A DNA stretch of 64,000 nt from Ignavibacteriota bacterium. Its GTDB lineage: Bacteria > Bacteroidota > Ignavibacteria > Ignavibacteriales > Melioribacteraceae. The position numbers and the translations under genes are program-made. The notes below the pieces were generated by a model, which did no database searches, was not told where the DNA came from, and was given only the letters and a program-made list of their open reading frames with translations. Numbering within the stretch: the first letter of the stretch is position 1; each line of letters opens with the position of its first letter. This document shows positions 18,513-30,291 of the stretch, in pieces. Location: positions 1 through 64,000 of the forward strand of contig PDPT01000043.1 of the NCBI GenBank assembly GCA_002746605.1, written 5' to 3'.

Positions 18513-19640
18513 ATGAAAGAAAAAATATATTTAGATAATGCAGCAACTACCAAGCTTCATCCTAAAGTTTTGGAAAAGATGCTTCCATATTTAAAGGAGC
18601 ATTATGGAAATCCTTCTTCAATTCATTCTTACGGAAGAAAAGTTCGAGTTGCTGTTGAAGAATCGCGAGAAGTAATTGCCGATTTTATTAACGCAGACCC
18701 AAGTGAAATATATTTTACAAGTGGCGGTACGGAAGCAAATAATTTTTTAATAACGGGAATTGCCAAAACCGAACTTTCGGAATCAGGTAAAAACCATATT
18801 ATTACAACCAAAGCCGAACATAAATCAGTTTTGGAAACTTACAAGAATCTGGCACAAAAGAATTTTACCGCAAAACTAATTACTAATAAAGAATTAGATA
18901 AGTTAAAGAAATTCGTAAATGCAAATACATCTCTAGTTTCTACCATTCACATAAATAACGAAACAGGAAAAATCAATAACTTAGAAAAAATAAAAGAACA
19001 AATCAGCAAACCTTTTTTTCATGTAGATGCTACCCAAAGTTTTGGAAAAATTAAAATAGATGTTAAGCAGCTTGGTATTCATGCTCTATCTGCTTCCGCT
19101 CATAAAATTTACGGACCAAAAGGAATTGGAATTGCCTATGTTAAAAGTAGAACTCCAATGAACTCACTTTTATTTGGTGGCGGACAAGAGCGAAATCGCA
19201 GAGCAGGCACCGAAAATGTACCTGGAATAATTGGATTTGCAGAAGCTGTGAAGATTGCAAAAAAAAACATGACAGCCAATTTTAAGCAAGTTATTAAGTT
19301 AAAAAATTATTTTTGGGATTGTCTGAAAGAATCCGGTATAAATAACATTTACACTAATTCCAAAATTAATTCTTCGCCATATATTCTAAGCATAACGTTT
19401 GACCCGCATTATTATAGCAACGATCCCGAATCAACTTTAATGTTTCTTGATATTAACGGAATTTCGGCTTCAGTAGGTTCCGCTTGTACTTCGGGAACGT
19501 TAAAACCTTCGCATGTAATTCTTGCTGAAGGAAAAAGTGAAGAATATGCAAAAGGTACGATACGTTTTTCATTCTCTCCCGAAAATACTTTTGAAGAAAT
19601 CGAATACACAACTGGGATTATGAAAAAATTATCGGGTTAA
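18513..19640 (+). CDS. Cysteine desulfurase (IscS/NifS-like)
   Basis: IYLDNAATTKLHPKVLEKM...HIITTKAEHKSVLET...SASAHKIYGPKGIG...SVGSACTSGTLKPSHV. Confidence 0.93.
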   Translation: MKEKIYLDNAATTKLHPKVLEKMLPYLKEHYGNPSSIHSYGRKVRVAVEESREVIADFINADPSEIYFTSGGTEANNFLITGIAKTELSESGKNHIITTKAEHKSVLETYKNLAQKNFTAKLITNKELDKLKKFVNANTSLVSTIHINNETGKINNLEKIKEQISKPFFHVDATQSFGKIKIDVKQLGIHALSASAHKIYGPKGIGIAYVKSRTPMNSLLFGGGQERNRRAGTENVPGIIGFAEAVKIAKKNMTANFKQVIKLKNYFWDCLKESGINNIYTNSKINSSPYILSITFDPHYYSNDPESTLMFLDINGISASVGSACTSGTLKPSHVILAEGKSEEYAKGTIRFSFSPENTFEEIEYTTGIMKKLSG

Positions 19641-19822
19641 AGATTACAGGTTTTCAAATTCTTTATTTTTATGATTATTTTTTCAAACTAAAACTTTTCT
19701 TTAATAATAAATTGGTCACACAAAAAACACTAAGCAAATTCTTAAAATTAAATTCGTTAACATAGTACCTTAGATAAAAATTACTTCAGTATTTAATCTT
19801 TTGCTTATTATTGAAATTTTTA

Positions 19823-20788
19823 CTAATCCTTTAAAAACTCTTCAGCTAAGGCATAACCACCAAATAACGGAGCATCATCACCAAGTTTAGTTGCTTTAAT
19901 CTTTACAATTCTACCGGCAGAACTAATAACAGATTTACTGAAAGCTTTCTTAATTCGTGGAATCATAAAATCCTCATTTGCCTCAACAACTCCACCGCCA
20001 AGAACAATTGTATCTAAGTTAAGCAAAGTTGTAAGACTTCCAAGTACAGTACCGATTGCCTTGCAGCCCTTTTCCATTTCTTCGGTTATAACTTTATCCT
20101 TAGCATCAAGTGCTTTACTTAGGGATTTACTTTTTATTTTTTTACCGCTTTTTATAAAATCTTTTAGAACGGTTTCTTCTTTTTTTGCTCTTTGTATAAT
20201 AGAATTTACCATTGCAGTTCTGCTTGCGTAATTTTCAAAAGTTAAATCATTATTATCAACAGCAAAACTTCCCGAAGGTCTAATTTTCATATGTCCTATT
20301 TCTCCGGCAAAAAATGATGAACCTCTGTACATTTCTCCATTAAATAATAAAGCTCCGCCAATTCCAGTACCGACAAAAACAACCAACATATTATTTACTT
20401 TATCATTGTATTCAAAAGATTTAATTCCTAGAGCCGCCATGTTAACATCATTTTCTAACAGAACCGGAATGTCAAAATATTTTTGTAAAGATTTTTTAAT
20501 ATTAAAATCTACAATATTTAAGTTTGGAGCAATAGAAATAATTCCACTATTAGGATTTACAGTTCCGGGTACACCAAGACATAAAGCAGCAATTTCTTTT
20601 TCATTTCTTTTACTTTTTTTGAGTAATTTTTTTACTGAATCTGCAATGCACTCAACAAGAAACTCCGTACCTTTTTCGGCATCTGTAGGTATTTTTACTT
20701 TTTCTTCAATTTTTTTTTTGCTGTTAATTAATGCCGATAATATTTTTGTTCCTCCGAGATCTACTGTGATGACAAATTTTTTTTTCAA
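19823..20788 (-). CDS. ROK family sugar kinase / glucokinase-like
   Basis: VDLGGTKILSALIN, LENDVNMAALG, FVGTGIGGALLFNGEMYRGSSFFAGEIGHM; DLGG typical. The canonical CxCGxxGC zinc motif is not evident. Confidence 0.87.
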   Translation of the reverse strand: MKKKFVITVDLGGTKILSALINSKKKIEEKVKIPTDAEKGTEFLVECIADSVKKLLKKSKRNEKEIAALCLGVPGTVNPNSGIISIAPNLNIVDFNIKKSLQKYFDIPVLLENDVNMAALGIKSFEYNDKVNNMLVVFVGTGIGGALLFNGEMYRGSSFFAGEIGHMKIRPSGSFAVDNNDLTFENYASRTAMVNSIIQRAKKEETVLKDFIKSGKKIKSKSLSKALDAKDKVITEEMEKGCKAIGTVLGSLTTLLNLDTIVLGGGVVEANEDFMIPRIKKAFSKSVISSAGRIVKIKATKLGDDAPLFGGYALAEEFLKD

Positions 20789-20879
20789 TGTTGCACTCCT
20801 AATTTTTATTTTAATTTGTATTTTATAAATTACAATTTTAATCTAAAAATTAAAAAAAATTTATTTACTACTTACGAAT

Positions 20880-21671
20880 ATGGCAATAAAATCTTTAAAA
20901 AAATTTGGACAAAATTACCTGATTGATAGAAATATAGTTCAAAAGATGGTTAGAACTTTAGCATTAAAAAAATCAGATTCCGTTTTAGAAATTGGACCGG
21001 GAAAAGGTTTTATCACCAAAGAACTCGTAAAAGCTGCCGATTCTGTTACTGCGGTTGAAATAGATACAAGGGTTATTGAACAATTAAACAAAAATTTTGA
21101 TAATCTAATTATTCATAATAAGAATATTACAAAAATTAATCTTGAGGATTTAAAGTTAAGACCACCTATAAAAGTTATTGGTAATATTCCGTTTAATATA
21201 ACCGGAGATATTTTATTTAAATTAATAGAGAACAAAAAAATTATCAGTGATGCAGTCTTAATAGTTTCGCTAGATATTGCTAAAAGAATAACAGCTAATT
21301 ACAGAACTAAAGAATACGGAAGTTTAACGGTAATAATGAATTATTTTGCTACTTCCAAAATAATTCAAAAAGTTTCAAGAAATGTATTTTACCCTAAGCC
21401 CAATATAGATTCAGCAATTTTACATTTAAAGTTCAACAAAGAGGAAATAAAAGAAATTGATAATCAATTTTTTATAAAAGTTATAAAAGCATCTTTCGGA
21501 AATAGAAGAAAAACCTTAAATAATTCATTAAGGAATAGTATATTTGGGCATCATGATTTTAATAACTCTGAAATTTCTTTATCAAAAAGAGCTGAGGAAC
21601 TTGAACTAAACGATTTTTTAAAATTAACACGCTTTATCCAAGAGTTAGAATGCAAGAAACAAATGAAATAA
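20880..21671 (+). CDS. rsmA: 16S rRNA (adenine1518/1519-N6)-dimethyltransferase
   Basis: KKFGQNYLIDRNIVQKMV...VLEIGPGKGFITKEL...VIGNIPFNITGDI...FYPKPNIDSAIL. Confidence 0.96.
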   Translation: MAIKSLKKFGQNYLIDRNIVQKMVRTLALKKSDSVLEIGPGKGFITKELVKAADSVTAVEIDTRVIEQLNKNFDNLIIHNKNITKINLEDLKLRPPIKVIGNIPFNITGDILFKLIENKKIISDAVLIVSLDIAKRITANYRTKEYGSLTVIMNYFATSKIIQKVSRNVFYPKPNIDSAILHLKFNKEEIKEIDNQFFIKVIKASFGNRRKTLNNSLRNSIFGHHDFNNSEISLSKRAEELELNDFLKLTRFIQELECKKQMK

Positions 21672-23041
21672 AAAATACAAGAAATGTTGTACAAATAGAT
21701 AATGAACTTATTGAAAACATTTCAAAATTAATTAAAACCGGAGCAGACAAAAGTGTACTGAACGTACTAACAGGCTTACACCCCGCAGATATTGCAGAAA
21801 TACTTAATCATCTGGAATTAGAATATGCAAAGAGAATCTTTGCTTTATTCCCTTCAGAACAGGCAAGTGAAATAATAACTGAACTTGATGAAAATGTTCG
21901 TGAAAAAGTTCTAAAAGAAATTGATGTAAAAACTCTTACCGAAATTGTTGATGAACTTTATACAGATGATGCTACGGATATAGTAAGTGATCTTCCGCCC
22001 GGAATAGCTAAACAAGTCCTTAAAAATATTGATAAAGAAGATTCCGCCGAAGTAATGAAACTACTTGAGTATCCTGAAGATACTGCAGGTGGTATTATGA
22101 CAAGCAACTTCGTTTGGGTAGATTATAATGCAACCATAAAAGATGCAATTACAGAAGTTAGAAGAAATGCCGAAGAATTTGATCACATCTATCATATTTA
22201 TGTCTTAAAAGAAAATGAAGAACTGCTCGGAATAGTTACACTAAAATCATTACTTACAAATAAATTACAAAAAAAAGTTAAGTCTGTTATTCAAGAAGAC
22301 TTAATGTACGTTACCCCCGAAATGGATCAGGAAGAAGTTGCACATATTATGAATAAATATGATTTAGTAGCAATTCCTGTAGTTGATGAGCACAGAAGAA
22401 TGCTCGGTAGAATAACTTTTGATGATATTCAAGATGTAATCCAAAATGAAGCATCTGAAGATTTACAAAAAATTGCTGGTCTTACTGAAGAGGAAGAAAA
22501 AAGTGATTCGATAATTACTATTTCTAAAATCCGCTTGCCGTGGCTAATTGTTGCTCTCTTGATGGAACTACTCGCAGCATTAGTTTTAAGAGGTTACGAA
22601 GATTATATTCAGCAAATATTTATAGCTACATTTTTTGTTCCGGTTGTTATGGCTATGGGTGGAAGCACCGGCACCCAAGCCGCAATAGTAATGGTAAAAT
22701 CTATCAGTAGTGGAGAAGTATGGGTTAGTGAAAGTTTTAATAATCTCTTTAAAGAATTTTTAGTAGCATTTGTAAACGGACTTGTTCTAGGAGCAGTTTT
22801 ATTCGGATCAGTTACTTTGCTTTTTCCGAGAGATGAACTATCAATCAATTTTGCTATCGTGCTTTCAGTATCATTATTACTAATAATAATTACCGCAACA
22901 GTTGTAGGAGCTTCTATACCTCTGATCCTCAAAAAGTTAAATACCGATCCCGCTATTGCAACGGGACCTTTTGTTACAACTTCCAATGATATACTTGGAT
23001 TACTCATATATTTAACAATAATTATAGTTTATTTCTTTTAA
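21650..23041 (+). CDS. mgtE: Magnesium transporter MgtE
   Basis: MgtE N domain, CBS pair, and TM domain GGSTGTQAAIVMVKSISSGEV; start overlaps rsmA. Confidence 0.96.
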   Translation: MQETNEIKNTRNVVQIDNELIENISKLIKTGADKSVLNVLTGLHPADIAEILNHLELEYAKRIFALFPSEQASEIITELDENVREKVLKEIDVKTLTEIVDELYTDDATDIVSDLPPGIAKQVLKNIDKEDSAEVMKLLEYPEDTAGGIMTSNFVWVDYNATIKDAITEVRRNAEEFDHIYHIYVLKENEELLGIVTLKSLLTNKLQKKVKSVIQEDLMYVTPEMDQEEVAHIMNKYDLVAIPVVDEHRRMLGRITFDDIQDVIQNEASEDLQKIAGLTEEEEKSDSIITISKIRLPWLIVALLMELLAALVLRGYEDYIQQIFIATFFVPVVMAMGGSTGTQAAIVMVKSISSGEVWVSESFNNLFKEFLVAFVNGLVLGAVLFGSVTLLFPRDELSINFAIVLSVSLLLIIITATVVGASIPLILKKLNTDPAIATGPFVTTSNDILGLLIYLTIIIVYFF

Positions 23042-23982
23042 TGAATTTTGTTGAACGATTGAAGAATATACTTTTACCTAAAGATGTAGTTGTAATAGGC
23101 TACTATTTTTTTCTGACAATTATAATTTTTATTTTCTATAACTCAATTGCCAATGCCTTATTATTAATAACATTAAATTTCTGTCTAATTTTCTCTGTAA
23201 TTTGGATTGCAAACAAAGCCGAGATAACTAAAAATAAAATTTTGGAAATAATTCATTTTTATTATGTAATTCCCCTTATATTCATAACTTTCAAAGAAAT
23301 CTATTTTATAATCAGTTCGGTTCATACACAAGATTATGATAACCTGCTTATTAAAATAGACCGATTTATTTTCGGTGGAGATCCTACTGTTTTTCTCAAC
23401 CAATTTGCAAATCCTCTTCTTACGGAAATTTTACAAATTGCATATGCAACGTTTTTCTTTTTACCGATTATTCTCGGTGTTGAATACCATTTAAAGGGTG
23501 AACATAATAAATTTCAGTTTATAATTTTTAGTACTGTTCTTGGGTTTTTCTTATCATATATCGGATATTTATTATTGCCCGCAATAGGACCAAGATTTAC
23601 ACTTCACAGTTTTGAAATGACAAATACCGAACTGCCCGGCTTATTCTTAACGGATATTTTGCGTGAAATCGTTAATTGGGGCGAATCGATTCCTGCCGGT
23701 ACACCAAATCCCATAGAAGCGGTTCAGCGTGATGTCTTCCCGAGCGGGCATACACAAATGACACTTATTATTATGTATCTTAGTGTAAAATTAAATTCTA
23801 GAAATAAAATATTTTTCTTAATTGACGGCTCCCTTTTAATATTTGCTACTGTTTATTTAAGATATCATTACGTTACTGATTTAATTGGCGGTATGGTATT
23901 CATGATTTTAACAATGGTACTCGGTAAATTTATTTTTAATTGGTGGCGTAAAAAACAGAAAAAACCAATTTTGGAGTATTAA
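23041..23982 (+). CDS. PAP2-superfamily phosphatase / inositol-phosphotransferase-like membrane protein
   Basis: FPSGHTQMTLIIMYL and RYHYVTDLIGGMVFMILT motifs; multi-pass. Confidence 0.85.
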   Translation: MNFVERLKNILLPKDVVVIGYYFFLTIIIFIFYNSIANALLLITLNFCLIFSVIWIANKAEITKNKILEIIHFYYVIPLIFITFKEIYFIISSVHTQDYDNLLIKIDRFIFGGDPTVFLNQFANPLLTEILQIAYATFFFLPIILGVEYHLKGEHNKFQFIIFSTVLGFFLSYIGYLLLPAIGPRFTLHSFEMTNTELPGLFLTDILREIVNWGESIPAGTPNPIEAVQRDVFPSGHTQMTLIIMYLSVKLNSRNKIFFLIDGSLLIFATVYLRYHYVTDLIGGMVFMILTMVLGKFIFNWWRKKQKKPILEY

Positions 23983-23990
23983 TTTTTGTA

Positions 23991-24677
23991 ATGGATAAAC
24001 AAAAACAAGTAAAAAGAATATTTGATTCTATTTCGCATAAATATGATTTTCTTAATCATTTTTTAAGTGCCGGAATTGATTTTTATTGGAGAAAGAAATC
24101 ACTAAAATTAACAAAAGTAAACATCGAAACTATTTTACTTGATGTTGCCTGCGGTACTGGCGATTTTTCAATTGCTGCAAAAAAAATGGGAGTAAAAAAA
24201 ATTATCGGACTCGATTTAAGCAGTAATATGCTTGCCCATTTTAATGATAAGGCCGATTGGAGCAAGGGCAGGCTTGTGCAATCTGTTGCTGAGTTTATGC
24301 CCTTTAAAGACGAAAAATTTACAAACATAACTGTCGCTTTTGGTGTAAGAAACTTTTATGATATCAAACAAGGATTTCAATCCTTCTACCGAGTTTTAAA
24401 ACCGAAAGGAAAAGTAACAATTCTTGAATTTAGACTACCAAAAAATAAAATTGTTAAAAATTTATACAATTTTTATTTTAATAAAATTCTTCCTGCAATT
24501 GGTAAGATAATATCCAAGGATAATGAAGCTTATACTTATTTACCTGAATCCGTTAGCGCCTTTGATCAGAAAATTAATCTAAAAAAATTATTAACAGAAA
24601 CAAATTTTAAGAATATTAAAACTTATTCTCTTACTTTTGGAATTGTGCAGGTTGTTATCGCCGAGAAGTATGATTAG
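23991..24677 (+). CDS. ubiE: Demethylmenaquinone methyltransferase
   Basis: VKRIFDSISHKYDFLNHFLSAGIDFYWRKK...LDVACGTGDFSIAA...VTVAFGVRNFYDIKQGFQSFYRVLKPKG. Confidence 0.93.
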   Translation: MDKQKQVKRIFDSISHKYDFLNHFLSAGIDFYWRKKSLKLTKVNIETILLDVACGTGDFSIAAKKMGVKKIIGLDLSSNMLAHFNDKADWSKGRLVQSVAEFMPFKDEKFTNITVAFGVRNFYDIKQGFQSFYRVLKPKGKVTILEFRLPKNKIVKNLYNFYFNKILPAIGKIISKDNEAYTYLPESVSAFDQKINLKKLLTETNFKNIKTYSLTFGIVQVVIAEKYD

Positions 24678-24887
24678 TCTCCAGGTACAGATTGTACAAA
24701 TGCTTACTAATTTTCTTCTGTAGTTAAAACATACAAGAATGATTGTTAATTTGAAAACTTTACAAAAAAATCCAAAGTTCTTTCTGCTAAGTGCTAATGC
24801 AACAAACGTATAAAATCTTGATTTAAGGTTTATTTAGTATTATTAAGAAAACCGACTCTTATCAAATTAAAAGTTAGTCAACTTTTT

Positions 24888-27467
24888 TTAAATTTTTGAA
24901 GCTAATTTATTACTGCCGCGAGGATATATTGTAAGTCTGTCACCTACACGAATTAAACTTCCTTTCATACTGTTCCATTTTCTAATGTCTCTTGCTCTAA
25001 CATGATATTTTTCGGCGATATGCCCAAGAGTTTCCCCACTTTTAACAACATGAATTTTTGCCCCTTTCTTATTTATTTTATGCGAGACCTTAGTTTCTTT
25101 TTTGGCGATTCTTACTTTTTTAGTTTTAACAAGTTGTAATTTTTGTCCAGGATAAATTACATTAGAGTTTAAGTTATTTAATTTTTTAATAGTTTTTACA
25201 GAAACTTTATTCTTAATGGCTATCTTCCCAATTGTATCACCCGATTTAACAATATAGTAACCTTTATTGCCATTACTACTTTTAATATTCGAATATATTT
25301 TTAATGTTCTACCGACATAAATTCTATTAGATTTCATTTTATTCCAACGGCGTATATTATATGTTGAAACTTTATATCGTTCGGCAATTTCACCGATTGT
25401 ATCACCTTTTTTCACTTTATATTTCACCAAATTACCTAAAGATCTTGATGATGTTTTTCTTTTTGAACTAGAATTATAAGCAACTGCTCTTCGGCTGCTG
25501 CCGGTATAAATCATTAACTTTTTACCTTTATAAATTCGACTTGATCTTAGTCCATTCCATTTTTTTATTTTCGATACAGAAGTACCATATTTATAAGCAA
25601 TAGAACCAAGAGTTTCGCCTCTTCTTATTCTGTGCTCTATCCATTCAGCACCCGAAACCGAGTATAAATGTCTAATTTTTTGCGACTTGGAGTAGTTATT
25701 AATTTTTGCATATTCCTCTGTTTTATCTTTAGGTACATAAATATTTAATTGCTGACCAACATAGATTGATTTAGTGTAAGGCAAATTATTCCAGTTTCTA
25801 ATATCAGATACACGGACTTGAAAAAGATCGGATAAATCAATTAAGTTATCACCGCTTTTTACTGTATATTTTACTGATTCTTTACCTTCAGGAATTATTA
25901 TTTCATTTTTTCCAATTGATTTTTTGTACGTTTCAAGAAGTTTAGCATCTTTACTATTTTTGTTAACAACCATTTTGTATGGTGCACTTCCATCATATTC
26001 GGCTTCATCTTCAAGAGCTATAGCTACATCGGTATTAAGTTCAAAATCATTACTGATATAACCCGAAACCGGAATCTTCAAAGGAACTTTCGGATATATT
26101 CTTGATCTTGTGGAAATTTTATTGAACTTAGCAAGCTGCCTAAGCCCCACGCCATATTTTGCCGCAATACCCGATAAAGTTTCACCTTTCTTAACTCTAT
26201 GAACAACATATTGCAGTTTGGCTTCATCAGGAATTGCTTTTACATTAGCAACAAATGCATCATAAGTTTTAGCTGGAACTCTAAGTTCGTAACCACCCGG
26301 ATAATTAGGCGGTGTATGATGTTGAATTAAGTCAGGATTTAAATCTTTCATTTCTTTTAATGTAACACCGGCACATTTTGCCAAAACCGAAAGATCAATT
26401 GCTTCGTTAATTTTATATTTTTCGTACTCAATTGGAGCATTATATTTTATGTTGGCAAAACCATATTTTTCAGGCTGACTTGCAATTAAGGTAACGGCAA
26501 TATATTGCGGTACATAATTCCTTGTTTCTCGCGGTAGGAATCTTTTTAGTTTCCAAAATGTTTTAGAGCCGCTTCTTCTTATGGCTCTCCTTACTCTTCC
26601 CTCTCCACTGTTGTACGATGCTATTGCCAAGTACCAATTATCCAAAGAAACATATAAATCTCTTAAGTGCCTTGCAGCTGCTCTTGTGGCTTTTTCAGGG
26701 TCTCGTCTCTCATCAACATAAAAATCTACTTTTAGATCGTACAAACGCCCTGTTCCTTTCATAAATTGCCATAGACCTACTGCTCTTGCCCACGAACGGG
26801 CATTGGGCTTTAATCCGCTTTCCATTAAACTTAAAAAGATTAATTGTGTTGGAACTTTTTCTTCTTTAAAAATCCTTGCCATCATAGGAAAATAATAACC
26901 GGTTCTTTGCAGCCAATACTCCATATGCTGTCTTCCTTTTCCGGTAAAATATTCAATATATTGCTCAACATATTTATTTACTTCTAAAGGAAAATCACCG
27001 ATCACAATTATGTTTTCTTCAGGAATTTCCACATCTTCAATTTCAGGAAGATTGTTTTGCTGCATATTCATCCATTCTTCCATTGCATAAGCAGGTGAAT
27101 CTTTAGGAAGTTGTTTTAATGTATCGAGAAATGAATGGTAATCATCAACAATTGATTTTTCAAGTTCGGTAAACGCCTCATTTTCATCAATATTCGGATA
27201 ATAACTTAATTCCGTAATTACTGCTAAAGCAGAATCGAAATTAAATAATGCCGAATGCGTTTTTTTTAATTTTTGATCATTTAAAGCAGTAACATATTTT
27301 TTACGCGATGCTTCTAAAAGCTCATTAATTATTGATTTAGTTTTTATTACAATTTTTACACTATCTGCCTGATAATCTGATACTTTTGTTGAATTATCAA
27401 AAACAGAGCAGGATATTAGCAAAATTAATGTTAAACTAAAAACATATTTATAAAAATTTTTCTTCAC
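24888..27467 (-). CDS. MltD-like lytic transglycosylase with about six LysM repeats, lipoprotein
   Basis: LISCS lipobox; [29 protein letters not shown]...[14 protein letters not shown]; repeated xYxVKxGDTxxxIAxxYxVS units to the C-terminus. Confidence 0.93.
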   Translation of the reverse strand: MKKNFYKYVFSLTLILLISCSVFDNSTKVSDYQADSVKIVIKTKSIINELLEASRKKYVTALNDQKLKKTHSALFNFDSALAVITELSYYPNIDENEAFTELEKSIVDDYHSFLDTLKQLPKDSPAYAMEEWMNMQQNNLPEIEDVEIPEENIIVIGDFPLEVNKYVEQYIEYFTGKGRQHMEYWLQRTGYYFPMMARIFKEEKVPTQLIFLSLMESGLKPNARSWARAVGLWQFMKGTGRLYDLKVDFYVDERRDPEKATRAAARHLRDLYVSLDNWYLAIASYNSGEGRVRRAIRRSGSKTFWKLKRFLPRETRNYVPQYIAVTLIASQPEKYGFANIKYNAPIEYEKYKINEAIDLSVLAKCAGVTLKEMKDLNPDLIQHHTPPNYPGGYELRVPAKTYDAFVANVKAIPDEAKLQYVVHRVKKGETLSGIAAKYGVGLRQLAKFNKISTRSRIYPKVPLKIPVSGYISNDFELNTDVAIALEDEAEYDGSAPYKMVVNKNSKDAKLLETYKKSIGKNEIIIPEGKESVKYTVKSGDNLIDLSDLFQVRVSDIRNWNNLPYTKSIYVGQQLNIYVPKDKTEEYAKINNYSKSQKIRHLYSVSGAEWIEHRIRRGETLGSIAYKYGTSVSKIKKWNGLRSSRIYKGKKLMIYTGSSRRAVAYNSSSKRKTSSRSLGNLVKYKVKKGDTIGEIAERYKVSTYNIRRWNKMKSNRIYVGRTLKIYSNIKSSNGNKGYYIVKSGDTIGKIAIKNKVSVKTIKKLNNLNSNVIYPGQKLQLVKTKKVRIAKKETKVSHKINKKGAKIHVVKSGETLGHIAEKYHVRARDIRKWNSMKGSLIRVGDRLTIYPRGSNKLASKI

Positions 27468-27650
27468 AACAATTCCATATTTAATTATTTGTAAAATAAA
27501 TGATTAAGAGATTTTTATCAAGTCTAATCTTAAGCATATATATCTTTGAAAATAAAAAATAACAGCTTACCAATTTGAGACAATATTTTCTCATTTTAAT
27601 AAATTATTTTCGAAAAAATTCGAAAGTATTTTACTAATAAATATTTTTTA

Positions 27651-28535
27651 ATGAGGAATTGCATGAAAATTTTTAAGATTTTTCTACTTATAATTTTGTT
27701 TACCGGAACTATAAAATCGCAAGAGATTTTAGAACAAAACGTTCAACTTTTTTCGCATGGATTACACTTTTTACCATTTAAAGCAAATTATCAAGAAGCC
27801 CGATTAGGTATTTTATATTACACTTCCAACACAAATTTAAAAGTGGATGTTGGTAACAATATTGATTTGGTAAGATTTAATTTTCCCGAATCCAAAAGCA
27901 TTTTAACATTTGCAATTGAATTTATGGGTTACGCACTTTCTACCAGCTACAGAGGCAACCGATTACAAATTGATGCACTCGATGGTTTCTTTGGCGGGAA
28001 TGCGGCTTTTTCGAAAAAGTATGAGAAAGGAAAATTTATTTCGCGATTTAGAATAATTCACAATAGTGCTCATTTTGTTGACGGACATTACGACAGATAT
28101 TTAAAAAAGTGGATAAACGATGATGAACCGATTCCCTTTACTCGCGATTTTGGAGAATTAACTTTAGGCTATCAATTTTATCCTAAATTCGGAAGTGTTA
28201 GAACTTATGCTACAGCAGCATATTCCAGCTTGGTACGCCCGAGCAAACTTAAAAGATGGTCAGGTTATTGCGGAGTTGAAGCAGCATTTGATAAAATACT
28301 TGGAGAAACCTTAGGAAGAAAAACCAACTTATTTTTTGCAACCCAATTTAATTTGGTGGGAACACCTAATTATAATTTAAATAGTAATTTTATGAGTGGA
28401 TTAAAATTCGGTGATTGGGATGGAAAAGGCTTGGTACTTTATTTATCGTACTATTCCGGCAGAAATCCTTTTAGCGAATATTATTCACAAAGGATTAAAA
28501 AATTTGGAGTTGGATTTTTTGTAGATTTCTTTTAG
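27651..28535 (+). CDS. DUF1207-like outer membrane/secreted protein
   Basis: Signal peptide; FSHGLHFLPFKANYQEARLGIL...RFRIIHNSAHFVDGHYD; translation start may be the internal Met (MKIFKIF). Confidence 0.6.
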   Translation: MRNCMKIFKIFLLIILFTGTIKSQEILEQNVQLFSHGLHFLPFKANYQEARLGILYYTSNTNLKVDVGNNIDLVRFNFPESKSILTFAIEFMGYALSTSYRGNRLQIDALDGFFGGNAAFSKKYEKGKFISRFRIIHNSAHFVDGHYDRYLKKWINDDEPIPFTRDFGELTLGYQFYPKFGSVRTYATAAYSSLVRPSKLKRWSGYCGVEAAFDKILGETLGRKTNLFFATQFNLVGTPNYNLNSNFMSGLKFGDWDGKGLVLYLSYYSGRNPFSEYYSQRIKKFGVGFFVDFF

Positions 28536-28740
28536 AAAAAATTTTGATGTTAATATTCCAAAATAAATTTTTTGGTTCGCCCTTTTGAATTTTTATTGAA
28601 AAAAGGAAACACAGGCATTCATATTTAATCAAAAAAAAGATTTTGACAAAACTTTAAATCATTATTAAATTTTATTTTTATTTAACATTTTTATATAATT
28701 ATTAATAAATTTTTTCCTCATAAGTAGAGGACACAATATA

Positions 28741-30291
28741 ATGATTAAAGAACTTGACATTTCAGTTTCACCCGATTTTATAAAAGACTATGACTATCTA
28801 AAAAAAATTGCATCAAAAAAATTAAAACGAGATATTTCAGAAATTTTTGCCGTAAAAATTTTAAGAAAATCAATTGATGCTCGTAAGTTCCCTATTTTCA
28901 GATTAAAAACTGCTGTTTATATAAATGAAAATCCAATTGATGAACAACTTATATTTACCTTCAAGAATATCACATCTAATAAAAAAATAATAATTATCGG
29001 TAGTGGTCCCGCAGGTTTATTTGCTGCACTTAAAGCAATTGAACTCGGCATAAAACCAATGATAATTGAACGAGGCAAAAATGTTAGAGACAGAAGATTC
29101 GATTTAAAAGAAATTATGCAGAACGGTAATGTAAATCCAAACTCAAATTATTGTTTTGGAGAAGGTGGAGCCGGAACATATAGTGATGGAAAACTCTACA
29201 CACGTTCTAACAAAAGAGGAGATGTTAAAAGAATTTTAGATTTATTAATTCATCACGGAGCTAACGAAGAAATAAGAATTAATGCTCATCCACACATCGG
29301 TTCAAATAAACTTCCTAAGATTATCCAAAATATAAGAGAAACAATTCTTAATTGCAGAGGCGAAATTCACTTTAACAGCTTAGTTACTGATTTAATAATT
29401 GAAGATAAAAAAATTAAAGGTGTTATTGTAAATAATAAAAATGAGTTAATTGGTAATGCAGTTATTCTAGCTACAGGACACTCGGCGAGAGACATTTACC
29501 AAATTTTTAGGGAAAAGAATCTAAAAGTTGAAGCTAAACCTTTTGCAATGGGAGTTAGAATTGAACATCCGCAAGTGTTAATAGATTCAATACAATATAA
29601 TTCAAAAATACGCCACGAAAATCTCCCTGCCTCCAATTATAATTTAACTTGCCAAGTTAAAGGGAAAGGTGTCTATTCGTTTTGTATGTGTCCGGGCGGA
29701 ATTATTATTCCCGCTTCAACTGCGAATGGCGAATTAGTGCTAAACGGAATGTCGGTTTCAAGACGTAATTCTCCATTTGCTAATTCCGGACTTGTTGTAG
29801 AGATTACCGAGAAAGATTGGGCAAAGTATAAGAATCATAAAGAATATGCGGGACTAAAATATCAGCAAGAACTTGAGGAGAAAATTTTTGAAGCCGGAGG
29901 AGGCAATCAAGTTGCACCCGCACAGAAAGCAACGGATTTTGTAAAAAAGAGAGTTTCACAAAATTTAGGAAAGTCGTCCTACATACCCGGAATTACATCT
30001 TTGCCTTTACACGAAATCTTACCGAAAAATATTGCAGAAAGATTAAAAACATCACTGCAAATTTTTAACAAAAAGATGAAAGGTTACCTAACAGAAGAAG
30101 CACAAATTTTGGCAGTTGAATCAAGAACAAGTTCACCTTTAAGAATTCCGAGAGACAAAGAAACTTTGATGCACTCTGAAATAGAAGGCTTATTCCCTTG
30201 CGGAGAAGGAACCGGTTATGCAGGAGGAATTGTTTCCGCTGCAATTGATGGAGAAAGATGTGCAGAGATGAGCAGTAAATTTTTAGCTTAG
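28741..30291 (+). CDS. NAD(P)/FAD-dependent oxidoreductase (FAD-dependent protein family)
   Basis: IIIGSGPAGLFAALKAIELGIKPMIIERG...FGEGGAGTYSDGKLYTR...CMCPGGIIIPA...GEGTGYAGGIVSAAIDG. Confidence 0.92.
   Translation: MIKELDISVSPDFIKDYDYLKKIASKKLKRDISEIFAVKILRKSIDARKFPIFRLKTAVYINENPIDEQLIFTFKNITSNKKIIIIGSGPAGLFAALKAIELGIKPMIIERGKNVRDRRFDLKEIMQNGNVNPNSNYCFGEGGAGTYSDGKLYTRSNKRGDVKRILDLLIHHGANEEIRINAHPHIGSNKLPKIIQNIRETILNCRGEIHFNSLVTDLIIEDKKIKGVIVNNKNELIGNAVILATGHSARDIYQIFREKNLKVEAKPFAMGVRIEHPQVLIDSIQYNSKIRHENLPASNYNLTCQVKGKGVYSFCMCPGGIIIPASTANGELVLNGMSVSRRNSPFANSGLVVEITEKDWAKYKNHKEYAGLKYQQELEEKIFEAGGGNQVAPAQKATDFVKKRVSQNLGKSSYIPGITSLPLHEILPKNIAERLKTSLQIFNKKMKGYLTEEAQILAVESRTSSPLRIPRDKETLMHSEIEGLFPCGEGTGYAGGIVSAAIDGERCAEMSSKFLA

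Noticed and set aside
24950-26220. Periodic repeats in 24950-26220 as a possible CRISPR or tandem DNA repeat
   Set aside because: Periodicity is explained by diverged LysM protein repeats; no conserved DNA repeat/spacer structure.
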